Positions 25,244 through 34,095 of a stretch of DNA of 64,000 nt are shown in pieces (within the stretch, counting starts at the first letter, position 1; each line of letters begins with the position of its first letter). The stretch spans positions 310,001-374,000 of the forward strand of contig NZ_JAATNW010000005.1 in the NCBI RefSeq assembly GCF_012911815.1, written 5' to 3'. The notes beneath the pieces were generated by a model. The model saw nothing but the letters and a program-made list of their open reading frames with translations, searched no databases and was not told the DNA's origin. This DNA comes from Alteromonas ponticola (GTDB taxonomy: Bacteria; Pseudomonadota; Gammaproteobacteria; Enterobacterales; Alteromonadaceae). Made by a program: the position numbers and the translations under genes.

Positions 25244-26020
25244 TTACGCTTGCGTGTTTACGGCATTGAAGATTTCGTAATCAATTTCACATATCTTTCT
25301 AATTTTAGCCATTACCTCCGGGTCAGAGGTTATATCAGTATAAGCCTGTTGATTTGGGCTCTTGTTCTGACTGGCAATATTAATCTTAGTATCAAAGGTC
25401 TGGTTAAATTTGCTTTGCCATAATGGCATGTTTTCCAGGGTACCGGTGACTGAAAAATTGTTCAGATTCGCCAGCGCAGCGTTGACTGTTTGCTGAGCAT
25501 TAGCCAGGATGGTGTGGCTGTCTTTTTCGCCAGAAAAATACCTGGCATAAGTGAGCGCTGAGGATACGGCTTTGTCTGACTCAAGATACTGCAGAAGTTC
25601 CTGATCATGTTTTTGCCATGCAGACGCTTTGAAGCGGTTGTAAACATATTCGGAAATAAAGCGTTTTACCGGGTCACGCAATATCGTGATAAAGTGCCAG
25701 TCATTGCAATATTTACTGACCACTTGAGGATTGGCTACACAATGACCATTGGTGTAGCGCATTTGCGGATCGTTAAGTTGAAAAACCAGTTGGGTTTCCC
25801 GTGCGGTCATCATGTCGATACCGAGCAATTCTGCGGCCGCCTGACTACTTTTTAAATCAATGTAACCTGTGTAGCGTGTCGCCTTTAACCATAGAGGATA
25901 AGTCGAAGCATAAATTGCTTTGGATAAGGAAACACCGGCACACTTAGGTACGTGACAGAAGAAAATTTTTGGATAACGTGCCAAAAAATTTTCCGATTGG
26001 CGTTTCAACATTTCTTGCAT
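25244..26020 (-). CDS. Sulfotransferase, Sulfotransfer_2 type
   Basis: 258 residues. The PAPS 5'-phosphosulfate loop reads FFCHVPKCAGVSLSKAIY (residues about 20-37), the HIPKxAGTSL motif of this family, with C in place of T. The 3'-phosphate site is ILRDPVKRFISEYVY (about 115-129). Such enzymes move sulfate from PAPS to carbohydrate hydroxyls. It lies on the opposite strand between glycosyltransferase genes, so a role in sulfating the exopolysaccharide or its lipid-linked repeat is inferred. It is divergent from the GT2 gene with an 81-bp shared promoter gap. Confidence 0.83.
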   Translation of the reverse strand: MQEMLKRQSENFLARYPKIFFCHVPKCAGVSLSKAIYASTYPLWLKATRYTGYIDLKSSQAAAELLGIDMMTARETQLVFQLNDPQMRYTNGHCVANPQVVSKYCNDWHFITILRDPVKRFISEYVYNRFKASAWQKHDQELLQYLESDKAVSSALTYARYFSGEKDSHTILANAQQTVNAALANLNNFSVTGTLENMPLWQSKFNQTFDTKINIASQNKSPNQQAYTDITSDPEVMAKIRKICEIDYEIFNAVNTQA

Positions 26021-26101
26021 GATTCTTGCTCCGATTTATTATTATTTCCAATATGATGCGTCACTATTAACCGCATTTTAAGCTAACAAATTAGGGATAC
26101 T

Positions 26102-26968
26102 ATGAGTTTTACCGTTAGCGTTGTCATAACTACCTTTAATCGTCCTGCTGAATTGAAAGAAGCACTGGATGGTGTGTTTACGCAAATCGAACAGCCAAAA
26201 GAGGTGATTGTGGTAAACGATGCATCATCCTTGCCATATGAAGATATTATCAGCGAATACGAGCAACGGCCGGAATTTGTTTATAAATTTTTATCCACTT
26301 CATCGGGCGCCAACAAAGCGCGAAATATAGGCGTTGAGGCGGCCTCAGGTGACATCATTGCATTTCTGGATGACGACGACATCTGGATGCCTGATTATTT
26401 GTTGGAACATATCAAAGCGTATGAAAATGGCGCCGATGCTGTGGTCAGTGGCTATCAGAATTTAGGATCTGAACGAGATGTTTATGTACAGCCAACCGAA
26501 ATTGTGGATGAAAACGTGCTTCGTACCGGAAATCAGTACTGCGGAATGAGTGGTTTCAGTATGAAGCGAGAGCTTGCACTGAAAGAGCGTTTTGATGAAA
26601 GCCTGCCCAACGGTCAGGATTGGGATATGTACGTCAGATTGCATCAGGCCGGGTATAAGTTGATGAATATACCGAAAGCGATCTTCTACTATCGCTTTCA
26701 GAACATGGATGGCATCGGTGCGAAAGTGGCTAAAATGACGCCGGAAGAAGCGGTGATTCGCCTGCGTTCGGCGGACAAGCATCGTACATTTTTAGGCGAT
26801 GAATTTTACCGTCGCCGGGTCGCCGCTCAATTGCTGGTTTATCTGCCGCTGAAAAAGCACAAGCTCAAGTGGGTGTTAAAGTCAGTTCATTTAGCCGGTT
26901 TAAAAGTGACCCTTTCGCATTTATTTAAGGTAACCACTAAGAAAATGCGACAGCGGGCGTCTTCCTGA
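26102..26968 (+). CDS. Glycosyltransferase family 2
   Basis: 288-residue GT-A inverting enzyme. N-terminal VSVVITTFNRPAELKEALDG, VIVVNDASS, the segment GANKARNIGVEAASGDIIAF and the metal-binding LDDDDIW (about 92-98) are typical; the later DWDMYVRLHQAGYKLMNI supplies the ED-type catalytic region. RBS GGGATA precedes the ATG. It opens a plus-strand run with the Stf0 sulfotransferase and the pyruvyltransferase. Sugar donor not deducible. Confidence 0.9.
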   Translation: MSFTVSVVITTFNRPAELKEALDGVFTQIEQPKEVIVVNDASSLPYEDIISEYEQRPEFVYKFLSTSSGANKARNIGVEAASGDIIAFLDDDDIWMPDYLLEHIKAYENGADAVVSGYQNLGSERDVYVQPTEIVDENVLRTGNQYCGMSGFSMKRELALKERFDESLPNGQDWDMYVRLHQAGYKLMNIPKAIFYYRFQNMDGIGAKVAKMTPEEAVIRLRSADKHRTFLGDEFYRRRVAAQLLVYLPLKKHKLKWVLKSVHLAGLKVTLSHLFKVTTKKMRQRASS

Positions 26969-26987
26969 AACTAACCGAAGGAATGAA

Positions 26988-27779
26988 ATGAACTATTACG
27001 AAGAGCAGTTTCAGGAAAAGTATCACTATCCTGTGGAAACGAAGGTACAAAAAACCTTAATCATTGCATCCACAGTACGTTCTGGCAGTCACATGCTAGG
27101 GCATGCACTGCACGAGACTGGCGCGTTTGGCTTTCCTTTAGAGTATGTAAACGACAAAAACCTGCAACGCTGGAAACAGATTTTCAACACCCGTACCCTT
27201 GGCGACACTCTGGCGCAGATCCAAAAGCATCGTACCTCGCCCAATGGCGTTTTCGGTATCAAAATTCACTACTCTCATTTGCACCAGTTTGGCGGCTTCG
27301 ACCAATTAAAGCATTACTTTGTGAACCCTTCATTCGTCTGGCTGACCAGAGAAGACATGATTGCGCAGGCGGTATCCTTATCCATTGCCAAACAAACTGG
27401 CGCCTGGATCTCTCAACAGCATATTGAAAACGAGTCGGTTACGTATGATGCAAAACAGATCGATGAAGGTTTACGCCGGGTAATTTTTGAAAATGCCTCC
27501 TGGCAATATGCATTGAATGCATCGGGCAGTCGCTTTATGCATCTGAATTTCACGGACGTTAAACTAAATACCGCCAGTGTCGTTCGCTCTATAGCTGATT
27601 TCATGCAGGTGGAGGTGGATGTCGCCAATGTACCGGAAAAACCGGTGACAAAAAAACAAGGTAAACGCATCAATCAACAATGGATTGAACAGTTTCAACA
27701 ACAATTCGATGGCAATACACAACTGATCAGTCTGAAAAACGAAAGTCTTTTTCGCAAACTTTCCCGAAAATTTTCTTAA
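26988..27779 (+). CDS. Stf0-type sulfotransferase
   Basis: 263 residues of the Stf0 family, first known for trehalose 2-sulfotransferase of mycobacteria. Key parts are the PAPS loop STVRSGSHMLGHALHETGAF (residues about 29-48), GFPLEYVN, GVFGIKIHYSH, and WLTREDMIAQAVSLSIAKQT (about 117-136), a hallmark of the family. It is 19 bp after the GT2 gene. Together with the Sulfotransfer_2 protein at 25244 it gives the locus two unrelated sulfotransferase types, so the polymer may be sulfated at two positions. The genes for PAPS supply are not in the window. Confidence 0.86.
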   Translation: MNYYEEQFQEKYHYPVETKVQKTLIIASTVRSGSHMLGHALHETGAFGFPLEYVNDKNLQRWKQIFNTRTLGDTLAQIQKHRTSPNGVFGIKIHYSHLHQFGGFDQLKHYFVNPSFVWLTREDMIAQAVSLSIAKQTGAWISQQHIENESVTYDAKQIDEGLRRVIFENASWQYALNASGSRFMHLNFTDVKLNTASVVRSIADFMQVEVDVANVPEKPVTKKQGKRINQQWIEQFQQQFDGNTQLISLKNESLFRKLSRKFS

Positions 27780-27823
27780 GCCATTCTGGCTTATTTGCCG
27801 CAACGTTTTTACAAGGAACAATT

Positions 27824-28624
27824 ATGTTACATCAGTGGGCAGAAAACATTATTCGCAAGCATAGAAAAGAGCGAGTGTTTTGGTGGGAGCCTAAGGATCA
27901 ACGCCCGAATATCGGCGATTACGTTGCCTACGATTTGGTGTCGCGCATTCTGTCGATGAAAGGTCAGTTTATTAAAAATAAAAAAGACAGCCGACACAAG
28001 TTGATGACAGTGGGGTCGGTACTGCACTTTGCTAATACAGGTGATACGGTCTGGGGTACCGGGCTGAACAAAAAAATGGCAGATGAACGTAATCGGTTTG
28101 AAGATTTGGATGTGCGAGCCGTTCGCGGTCCGTTGACCCGGGAGTATTTAATTAAGCGAGGGATAAACGTGCCGGAAGTATACGGGGACCCGGCTATCTT
28201 GCTCCCCTCGTTCTATCCTAAGTCGTTAATGCGCAACAGTAAACTCAAGCGTGATTTCATCGTGGTCAATCATATGAATGACGACATGCAAAAATATCGC
28301 GGTTATGAGTCACATTTAGTCACTCCCATGCAGTATCCTGGCTCGTTCATTGAGCAAATCGTCAATGCGGGGCGGGTTATTTCAAGCAGTTTGCATGGCG
28401 TAATCATCGCTGAAGCTTACGGCGTGCCTGCTGTCTTCTTTGACTCTAACAGCGGCGAATCTATGTTTAAATATCAGGATTACTATCAGGGGACGGGACG
28501 CTCAACTGTTCCGAAGGTCAGCTCGATCGAAGAAGGATTAAGTCTGCCAGTGATGTCTCCGCCTGATTTCACGCCTATAGCAAAGAAACTTTATTCTGCC
28601 TTTCCGTTTGATTTATGGCTGTGA
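27824..28624 (+). CDS. Polysaccharide pyruvyltransferase family protein
   Basis: 266 residues. The N-terminus NIGDYVAYDLVSRILSMKG has the N-x-G-D motif of the PS_pyruv_trans family, followed by TGLNKKMAD, VRAVRGPLTREYLIKRGI, VYGDPAILLPSFY and VISSSLHGVIIAEAYGVPAV, where the SSLHG motif forms the active site. These enzymes add a ketal pyruvate from phosphoenolpyruvate to a sugar, giving an acidic polymer; some relatives are sialyl- or other sugar transferases with the same fold. Its end overlaps the convergent flippase gene by 12 bp. Confidence 0.85.
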   Translation: MLHQWAENIIRKHRKERVFWWEPKDQRPNIGDYVAYDLVSRILSMKGQFIKNKKDSRHKLMTVGSVLHFANTGDTVWGTGLNKKMADERNRFEDLDVRAVRGPLTREYLIKRGINVPEVYGDPAILLPSFYPKSLMRNSKLKRDFIVVNHMNDDMQKYRGYESHLVTPMQYPGSFIEQIVNAGRVISSSLHGVIIAEAYGVPAVFFDSNSGESMFKYQDYYQGTGRSTVPKVSSIEEGLSLPVMSPPDFTPIAKKLYSAFPFDLWL

Positions 28625-30100
28625 AGGCTCTTCCGGGGGGAAAGGGGGCTTCGGGGTTTTTTTAACTTTCGCTCCTTTCAGCTCGGTTAACGCTGCGAGA
28701 GTTGGTTTTCGATAAAACAGCAACAACAGCCCTGCATAAATTACCGCACCGATAACAACCAAGGCGGGTAATTCCAAAAATACATTATCCAGTTGCAGCG
28801 TATCAAACCTTTCAAGATAAAGGACGCTGCCAAACATCACTAATCCTACCACTGAAAATGGCCAGGTGGGTTTAAGCCCAGCAATTAGACCTATTCCCAT
28901 ATGTTTTTTCACTACCGCAAATTTCAGCACTACCGTGATGTAATTGGCAATAACCCATCCTATGATCACCGCAACCAGACCCCATGGCACCATCATAAGG
29001 GGGATAAGCAAGTTGACCACCAGATTAATGATATTCAGGGTGAATGCTTGTTCCGGGTAACCTCTGGAGATAAGCAGGTTAGGTAAGTAATACGCCATAA
29101 CCTGAGTCGGTGCGATAAGAGCTAAGATTGAAAGTAAGTACGCACTCTGTACCCATTTATCACCAAATACAATGTCGATGAAGGGGTGCGCAACAGCACC
29201 GATACCAAAATAGATCGGCACTACAAAAAGTGCTGTCAAACTAACAATTCGGTGAAACGCCAGATGCAGACGGTTTTCCTGAACACGCGCGAGACTCGCC
29301 AGTGCAATCCGATTCAGCGGCTGAAAGGTGAGATTATTAATTACCGAAAAGCCCTGCTTTGCAACAGATGCGTAGGCAAAGGTGGCGGCACCGAGAAAAG
29401 TAGCGATGATAATGTTAGACGTGCGCGATGAAAAGAAGTTGATAAACGACATGGCTATCAAGGGCTTGGCAAAGCGAATAATTTCAGGCAAATGACGCTT
29501 GTCATGTACTTTACCCGGAGAGAACGACGACTTATAGCAGGTTAGCGTTGTGGATATAACACTTTGCACAATCTTGCCATAAATGATTGCCCATGCTCCA
29601 AAGCCTTGTAGGGCGGTGACCACAGAAACAACGCCACCTACCAGCACCCCGGCCATGTCATAAGCAGCCAGCTTCTTATTTTCAAATTCACGTTCCAGCT
29701 TTGCTTTGTGAACTAAACGGAAACCATTGGCCACAGGAATGATGGCTAACGCCGCGATAAGTTGTGCAGCTAATTCCGAATAAGTGTAATAGGCAACAGG
29801 CACTGCTATTAAGAAAATTAATACCGCTATAGCTCCCGACACGCCAATCAGTATCCAGAACGACAGGCTGGCGAAGTCGTCGTCCCATTTGTCTCGCTGA
29901 ATCAGGTTTTGGCTGATGCCTACCGTGACGAACAGGTTACAAAAATCGACTACCATTAAACAGATGGCAACCAACCCGAATTCCTCAACCCCGAGTAAGC
30001 GCGCCATAATGGCGTACACTACAAAGTTAATGAGCTGAGCAAAGCCGTTTGCTGATAGGTTGAAAAAGGCCCCGGTAACGGATTTGGCTTTTAAGGACAT
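28613..30100 (-). CDS. Wzx/WzxC-type polysaccharide flippase
   Basis: 495 residues with about 14 hydrophobic helices, MOP/MATE superfamily. The opening VTGAFFNLSANGFAQLINFV and the segment LVHKAKLEREFENKKLAAYD match WzxC-like lipid-linked oligosaccharide translocases. It carries the repeat unit across the inner membrane to the polymerase. The C-terminus is proline-rich (TPKPPFPPEEPSQP). Overlaps the pyruvyltransferase gene tail to tail by 12 bp. Expressed from the minus strand, after the beta-helix lipoprotein gene but with a 132-bp gap. Confidence 0.88.
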   Translation of the reverse strand: MSLKAKSVTGAFFNLSANGFAQLINFVVYAIMARLLGVEEFGLVAICLMVVDFCNLFVTVGISQNLIQRDKWDDDFASLSFWILIGVSGAIAVLIFLIAVPVAYYTYSELAAQLIAALAIIPVANGFRLVHKAKLEREFENKKLAAYDMAGVLVGGVVSVVTALQGFGAWAIIYGKIVQSVISTTLTCYKSSFSPGKVHDKRHLPEIIRFAKPLIAMSFINFFSSRTSNIIIATFLGAATFAYASVAKQGFSVINNLTFQPLNRIALASLARVQENRLHLAFHRIVSLTALFVVPIYFGIGAVAHPFIDIVFGDKWVQSAYLLSILALIAPTQVMAYYLPNLLISRGYPEQAFTLNIINLVVNLLIPLMMVPWGLVAVIIGWVIANYITVVLKFAVVKKHMGIGLIAGLKPTWPFSVVGLVMFGSVLYLERFDTLQLDNVFLELPALVVIGAVIYAGLLLLFYRKPTLAALTELKGAKVKKTPKPPFPPEEPSQP

Positions 30101-30232
30101 TAAAACGGACGTTCCTTGTAAACTTCAATAAGGGTGAGCAGGCAAAAAGCCTGCCATTCATTTTAGCAATTGTTGCACTATGTGAGAAGTGAGAACAAAC
30201 TGATACTCTTTACGCAAAACCATCGCTAAAGA

Positions 30233-32308
30233 TTACTTGTTGTTCCTGGGCGCAATCCCATAAATAAACTGCATGTTGTCCACACTGCGTTGGCTGAAAT
30301 TGTCGATGTGGTGCATATCACATTTTGGTAGTTCTACCGTGGCGTTACTGCTTTGATAAATATCACTGGCCACCGATTCATTCAGCATGTCTGAAAATTG
30401 ATAGGGTTGCGTGATATTGCCGTCAACTTTTGCTTTGCCGGCTTTAATATTGAATAAATAATCATTCAGGTAGTGATTACCCGCAAATCCCTGCGGATCA
30501 TACACATTGAAACCTACCTTGTTGGCATCCTTCCGGGTAATGATCACATTGTTTTGTGAGTTAATCCAAAAGGTTTCATCATCCTTAAAGCGAGAAGCGG
30601 TAATACCATTACGTTCCACCGTGATGAGATTATGAAACAGGTTGACCTGACCAAACGGTCTACTAAGCAAGCCTCCGACTTTAATTGCTGCCCACTGTTT
30701 TCCGCGTTGATCACCCAAATCATGCACATAGTTGTTAAAAATAAAGCTTGGGCCTATTCTCGCTGGAGCCGCGCTGATTCCAGAGTAGGTATGTGAAATG
30801 TCATTGTTGTACACCAAAACGTTGTGTTGACCGCCGTCAATCTCGATCGCATCGTCGTTTGCATAGGCAAGCGTGTTATTATAAATTGCCGAATCTCTGA
30901 CGAAGCCACCCAGTGATTCTGCATTTTTACGCCCTTCTATGACATCGTTGAAACGGTGCTCAGCACTGGCTTTGAATACATTGTTACGTAGAATGATCTG
31001 GCCTTTAAACGCCGGATCTGGATGGTTGGCATACGCTAAAAACGCATTGGCCCCGTTAGGATGCCCCTTTGACCAGTCATTGGCAAAAGGGTTGGGATCA
31101 TGCACGTGGCAATTCTCCACGGTGATGACCCCAGATTGCTTGAAGTACAAGGCAGAGTCATAGTTAATTGGCTGCGCATTTTCCAGCTCAAACGCTTTCC
31201 CATTTTTAGTTAAATTCGGCTGTCTGCCCCATTTGGAAATATCGCACTGATTGATCCAGATGTGATGCGCGTTTTCAGCATAGACGGCATGGGTACGGCC
31301 TCCTCTGACCGTAATATTTTCAAAATAAATATAACTGTTATCACCAATATAGATTGCGTGCTTGTCGCCGTCTTGCGGTTTAATAACCAGCTCTGGATCA
31401 CCCACTATCTTAGCCCAGCCATCAGCAGTTCCTTCAATACCCAGCTTTTCCAGATCCAGGGTGCCGCCATCATAAATATCGCTGAGCTGGTATATTTTCT
31501 TTGGATTAACGGGGGGCTTGTCAGGGCGGGTGGTAAACTGCGTTTGTAAAACGTCAGTGGCCTGATTTGCGTCAGTGAGTGTAATTTTCACATCATAGGT
31601 GGTATCTGCTTCCAGAAACACGATGGGGCCCGTCAGCAAGCCCTGCACGGGTTCCCAGGTAAGTTGTCGGGCCTTTTGCCAACAGTTGCTCTCAATGGCT
31701 TTGCGATATTCCACCGTCGCTTTAATGTTTTTGTTCTGATTTAACACACTGATATTGGCAGACTCGATCAGCGCTACTATTGCAACATTGTTTTCTGCGA
31801 CCGCAGCCCTTGCCGTTACCGTGGCCTGAGGGATATATAAATCGGTTTGATTGGCCCAATTATCCAGCGCATTTAAATTAATATCCGGCAGCGTTTTCAG
31901 ATGGCGATATAAATCATAGCGCTCAAAGGGAAAGAACAACAACCCCGCTTTCACATAGCCTTTTGTGTGTTGTGGAGAACGAGCGATGAGCGACTCAATG
32001 GTGTAATTCAGCGTGGCACCCTGGCGAAGCTCAATAAGCATTTCAGCCGCCGGACGATGGGCGCTCTCTGGTAACGGCTTAAGCAGACGACGGAATTTGT
32101 TTGTCGCGCTCATGCGCGTTACCAGCGCGGTAATCTCTTCTACCGTAGTCAGCTTTTGTTCTTCGATTTTTGCTAACGCTGCAGCGCCTGGTTGGCCATC
32201 AACCGCCACAGCCGTAGGTTGATTGTGAGATTCTGCATTTGTGCAACCGCTTAATCCCAGCCAACTGATCATCATTGCAATTCCCACTACACGTTGCATA
32301 ACTGCCAT
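30233..32308 (-). CDS. Parallel beta-helix lipoprotein
   Basis: 691 residues. The lipobox LSGC with C22 ends a signal sequence, so this is a lipoprotein. Residues about 50-220 are helical and of unknown type, about 200-275 look like a fibronectin-type beta domain (TWEPVQGLLTGPIVFLEADT, then TTRPDKPP), and about 280-690 form a right-handed parallel beta-helix of repeated N-x-x-V/I rungs (YIYFENITVRGG, HIWINQCDIS, VITVENCHVHDP, QIILRNNVFKA, DSAIYNNTLAYANDDAIEID). This fold serves polysaccharide lyases, epimerases and hydrolases. It lies at the edge of the polysaccharide locus, so cleavage or remodelling of the polymer at the cell surface is likely, but no catalytic triad could be assigned with confidence. 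Confidence 0.75.
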   Translation of the reverse strand: MAVMQRVVGIAMMISWLGLSGCTNAESHNQPTAVAVDGQPGAAALAKIEEQKLTTVEEITALVTRMSATNKFRRLLKPLPESAHRPAAEMLIELRQGATLNYTIESLIARSPQHTKGYVKAGLLFFPFERYDLYRHLKTLPDINLNALDNWANQTDLYIPQATVTARAAVAENNVAIVALIESANISVLNQNKNIKATVEYRKAIESNCWQKARQLTWEPVQGLLTGPIVFLEADTTYDVKITLTDANQATDVLQTQFTTRPDKPPVNPKKIYQLSDIYDGGTLDLEKLGIEGTADGWAKIVGDPELVIKPQDGDKHAIYIGDNSYIYFENITVRGGRTHAVYAENAHHIWINQCDISKWGRQPNLTKNGKAFELENAQPINYDSALYFKQSGVITVENCHVHDPNPFANDWSKGHPNGANAFLAYANHPDPAFKGQIILRNNVFKASAEHRFNDVIEGRKNAESLGGFVRDSAIYNNTLAYANDDAIEIDGGQHNVLVYNNDISHTYSGISAAPARIGPSFIFNNYVHDLGDQRGKQWAAIKVGGLLSRPFGQVNLFHNLITVERNGITASRFKDDETFWINSQNNVIITRKDANKVGFNVYDPQGFAGNHYLNDYLFNIKAGKAKVDGNITQPYQFSDMLNESVASDIYQSSNATVELPKCDMHHIDNFSQRSVDNMQFIYGIAPRNNK

Positions 32309-32487
32309 ATATTCTTTCTCTCAAAGACCGTTTACCCGATTAATTTCAGCTCAGGTAATTGTTAGCAAAAATGGGTTGACGCAACATTGATACCAATCCG
32401 CGAAGCAGCAGGCTAGCGCAGGGTTAACAAGAATCTCAGCAGGAAGATGTAGCAATTAAAAGACAAACAGTGGTAACAAAAGTACCA

Positions 32488-32997
32488 CTAGCGAGACAAT
32501 TTAACAGACTCACCAAGTTGTTGAGCCCAACGCTGTTCAGATGACGTCAACTGATACGTACGCTTACGATCCAGATAATGCAGCAAGCGATAGCTGTCGC
32601 CCGAGGTCAAGCCAAGGTAGTGACAAAATGCCAGGACGAATAATAAGGAGCGCTTACAACTGCTATCACAGTGTAAATACAGCTGCGAGGATTGAGTAAC
32701 AATTTTCTTAAATGACACCAGATATTGCTGCAGAAACCCTTGCTCAGTTTCTGTTAACGGTGAATGGACCTGATAGGGCATCCATAGCCAATTCAGCGCA
32801 GCAGTTTGCATTGCGGAACGAAGCGTTGGTGCAATTTCTTCTTCAGTCTGAAAAGTAACTAAATGAGTCACTCCACGAGCAGAGAGCGTGTTTAGTTCAT
32901 CAAGCGCAGGCAACGGACCTAAACACAGCTTACTGTTCAGTAAGGAAACCATTGCGTATTGAAGCGGAGAGTCAGCACCATCAATTGTTTCGGACAT
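32488..32997 (-). CDS. Dual-specificity phosphatase-like protein
   Basis: 169 residues, no signal peptide. The cysteine-phosphatase signature HCX5R occurs as HCDSSCKR with C110 and R116, and the region before it (GVTHLVTFQTEEEI, WLWMPYQVHSPL) follows the DSP fold. The general-acid aspartate is not clear. It follows trhA on the minus strand with an 18-bp gap and may share its transcript. Target unknown: phospho-tyrosine, phosphoinositide-like or other. Location at the boundary of the polysaccharide locus makes a link to the tyrosine kinase possible, but the CpsB enzyme is the expected partner. Confidence 0.65.
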   Translation of the reverse strand: MSETIDGADSPLQYAMVSLLNSKLCLGPLPALDELNTLSARGVTHLVTFQTEEEIAPTLRSAMQTAALNWLWMPYQVHSPLTETEQGFLQQYLVSFKKIVTQSSQLYLHCDSSCKRSLLFVLAFCHYLGLTSGDSYRLLHYLDRKRTYQLTSSEQRWAQQLGESVKLSR

Positions 32998-33015
32998 TTA
33001 ACCCACAACGTAAAA

Positions 33016-33651
33016 TTAGACGACGTAGTAGTAAATAGAAAAATAATGGCAACTGCAACCGCCAAGTACAAATAGATGCCAGATTGCATGGGTATATTTT
33101 ACTTTTTTAGCCACGTAAAAAAACACGCCGAAACTAAAACAGAGTCCACCGGCGACGATTAACCACAAGCCTGCGCCCGGTAAGGCCATATATAAAGGAT
33201 ATATTAAGCCTAACGCGATCCAGCCCATCATCAGATAGGTCATCAGAGATACTTTCGGAAACCGATGTTGAGCAACCAGTTTAAATACGATACCGCCTAC
33301 CGCCAGAGCCCAAACTACGGCGGTCATGGTTATACCCAGCCAGCCCCCCACCGCAACTAGCAATAAGGGAGTGTAGGTACCCGCAATCAATAGATAAATA
33401 GCACTATGGTCAAACAGCTTCAACCAACCCTTGGCCTTCTGGTGGGTTATCGCATGGTAAAGTGTAGAACTAAAAAACATCAGGATAAGCGTGGCACCGT
33501 AAATGGCTCCGGCAGTGATCGCGAGAGGGTGCTCTGCGCGCAACATCATAAATACCAACCCAACGATAGCCGCAATGAAGCCAACACCGTGCGTTACGCT
33601 GTTGAGCCATTCTTCAGCAAGCGAATATGCTTTTTGCTTCATTGTAGTCAT
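33016..33651 (-). CDS. trhA: Hemolysin III family membrane protein (TrhA, PAQR)
   Basis: 211 residues from the ATG at 33651, which has a strong AGGAGG about 11 bases upstream; an in-frame start 7 codons further out would lie within that ribosome site. Seven hydrophobic helices. Conserved PAQR residues: EEWLNSVTHGVGF at the start, SSTLYHAI, FDHSAIYLLIAGTYTPL and HAIWHLFVLGG with zinc-ligand histidines. Related proteins influence membrane fluidity/lipid balance; the hemolysin name is historical. It faces the barrel/c-di-GMP operon across a 440-bp gap. Confidence 0.9.
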   Translation of the reverse strand: MTTMKQKAYSLAEEWLNSVTHGVGFIAAIVGLVFMMLRAEHPLAITAGAIYGATLILMFFSSTLYHAITHQKAKGWLKLFDHSAIYLLIAGTYTPLLLVAVGGWLGITMTAVVWALAVGGIVFKLVAQHRFPKVSLMTYLMMGWIALGLIYPLYMALPGAGLWLIVAGGLCFSFGVFFYVAKKVKYTHAIWHLFVLGGCSCHYFSIYYYVV

Positions 33652-34095
33652 TAAACAAAGTCCTCCTACCACTGCTCGAATAATAGTAGCGTTTCAGCGT
33701 ACACTTGTACACTTTTCAGCGAGATTGCGATTAAAAAGTTATGTCATTTTTTGTGTATGACCATTCTAACTGTATTTCAGGTTCGCAAATATGTCTTTGG
33801 AATTTAATTTTATTCATATAAAATTCAATCGGTTATGAGTTTTGGTTAAAATGTCTAAGACGTTATTACGGTCCACCTGCACCCTGACTGGCGGCTCCTC
33901 GTGAACTCTCTCGCATGAGGTTGACTGGTGGTGTTGGTAAGTATCTGAAATGTATGTGAAAGCGTTTACAGTGGGAAAGTTATACTCGTGGATGGAAATG
34001 GACACTTGTGCACATTATCTGTTGTGGTAATTTGGAAATAAAATGTCGTTAAGGCGAGTAACTTGTCGGGTTACCCTACACGGCCTCTAGGTAAA
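33652..34095. other. Divergent intergenic region with repeated ACACTTGT words
   Basis: About 440 bp between trhA and the barrel operon. GTACACTTGTAC (33699-33710) is a 12-base palindrome near the trhA start, and the related GACACTTGTGCAC (34001-34013) lies near the barrel gene. A 63-residue minus-strand frame between them lacks a ribosome-binding site and is not called. No other structure was recognised. Confidence 0.4.

Noticed and set aside
27777-27793. Hairpin TAAGCC-ATTCT-GGCTTA after the Stf0 gene
   Set aside because: Six base pairs, no U-run, and the next gene is in the same direction only 45 bp away; probably read through.
30138-30154. Small hairpin GCAGGC-AAAAA-GCCTGC after the beta-helix gene
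   Set aside because: Only 6 bp and followed by a weak, mixed T stretch on the minus strand; not enough to call a terminator.
33814-34005. A 63-codon minus-strand frame between trhA and the barrel gene
   Set aside because: The rear part looks fairly protein-like (VRVQVDRNNVLDILTKTHN), but there is no ribosome-binding site, no recognised motif and the front part is low quality. Left uncalled.
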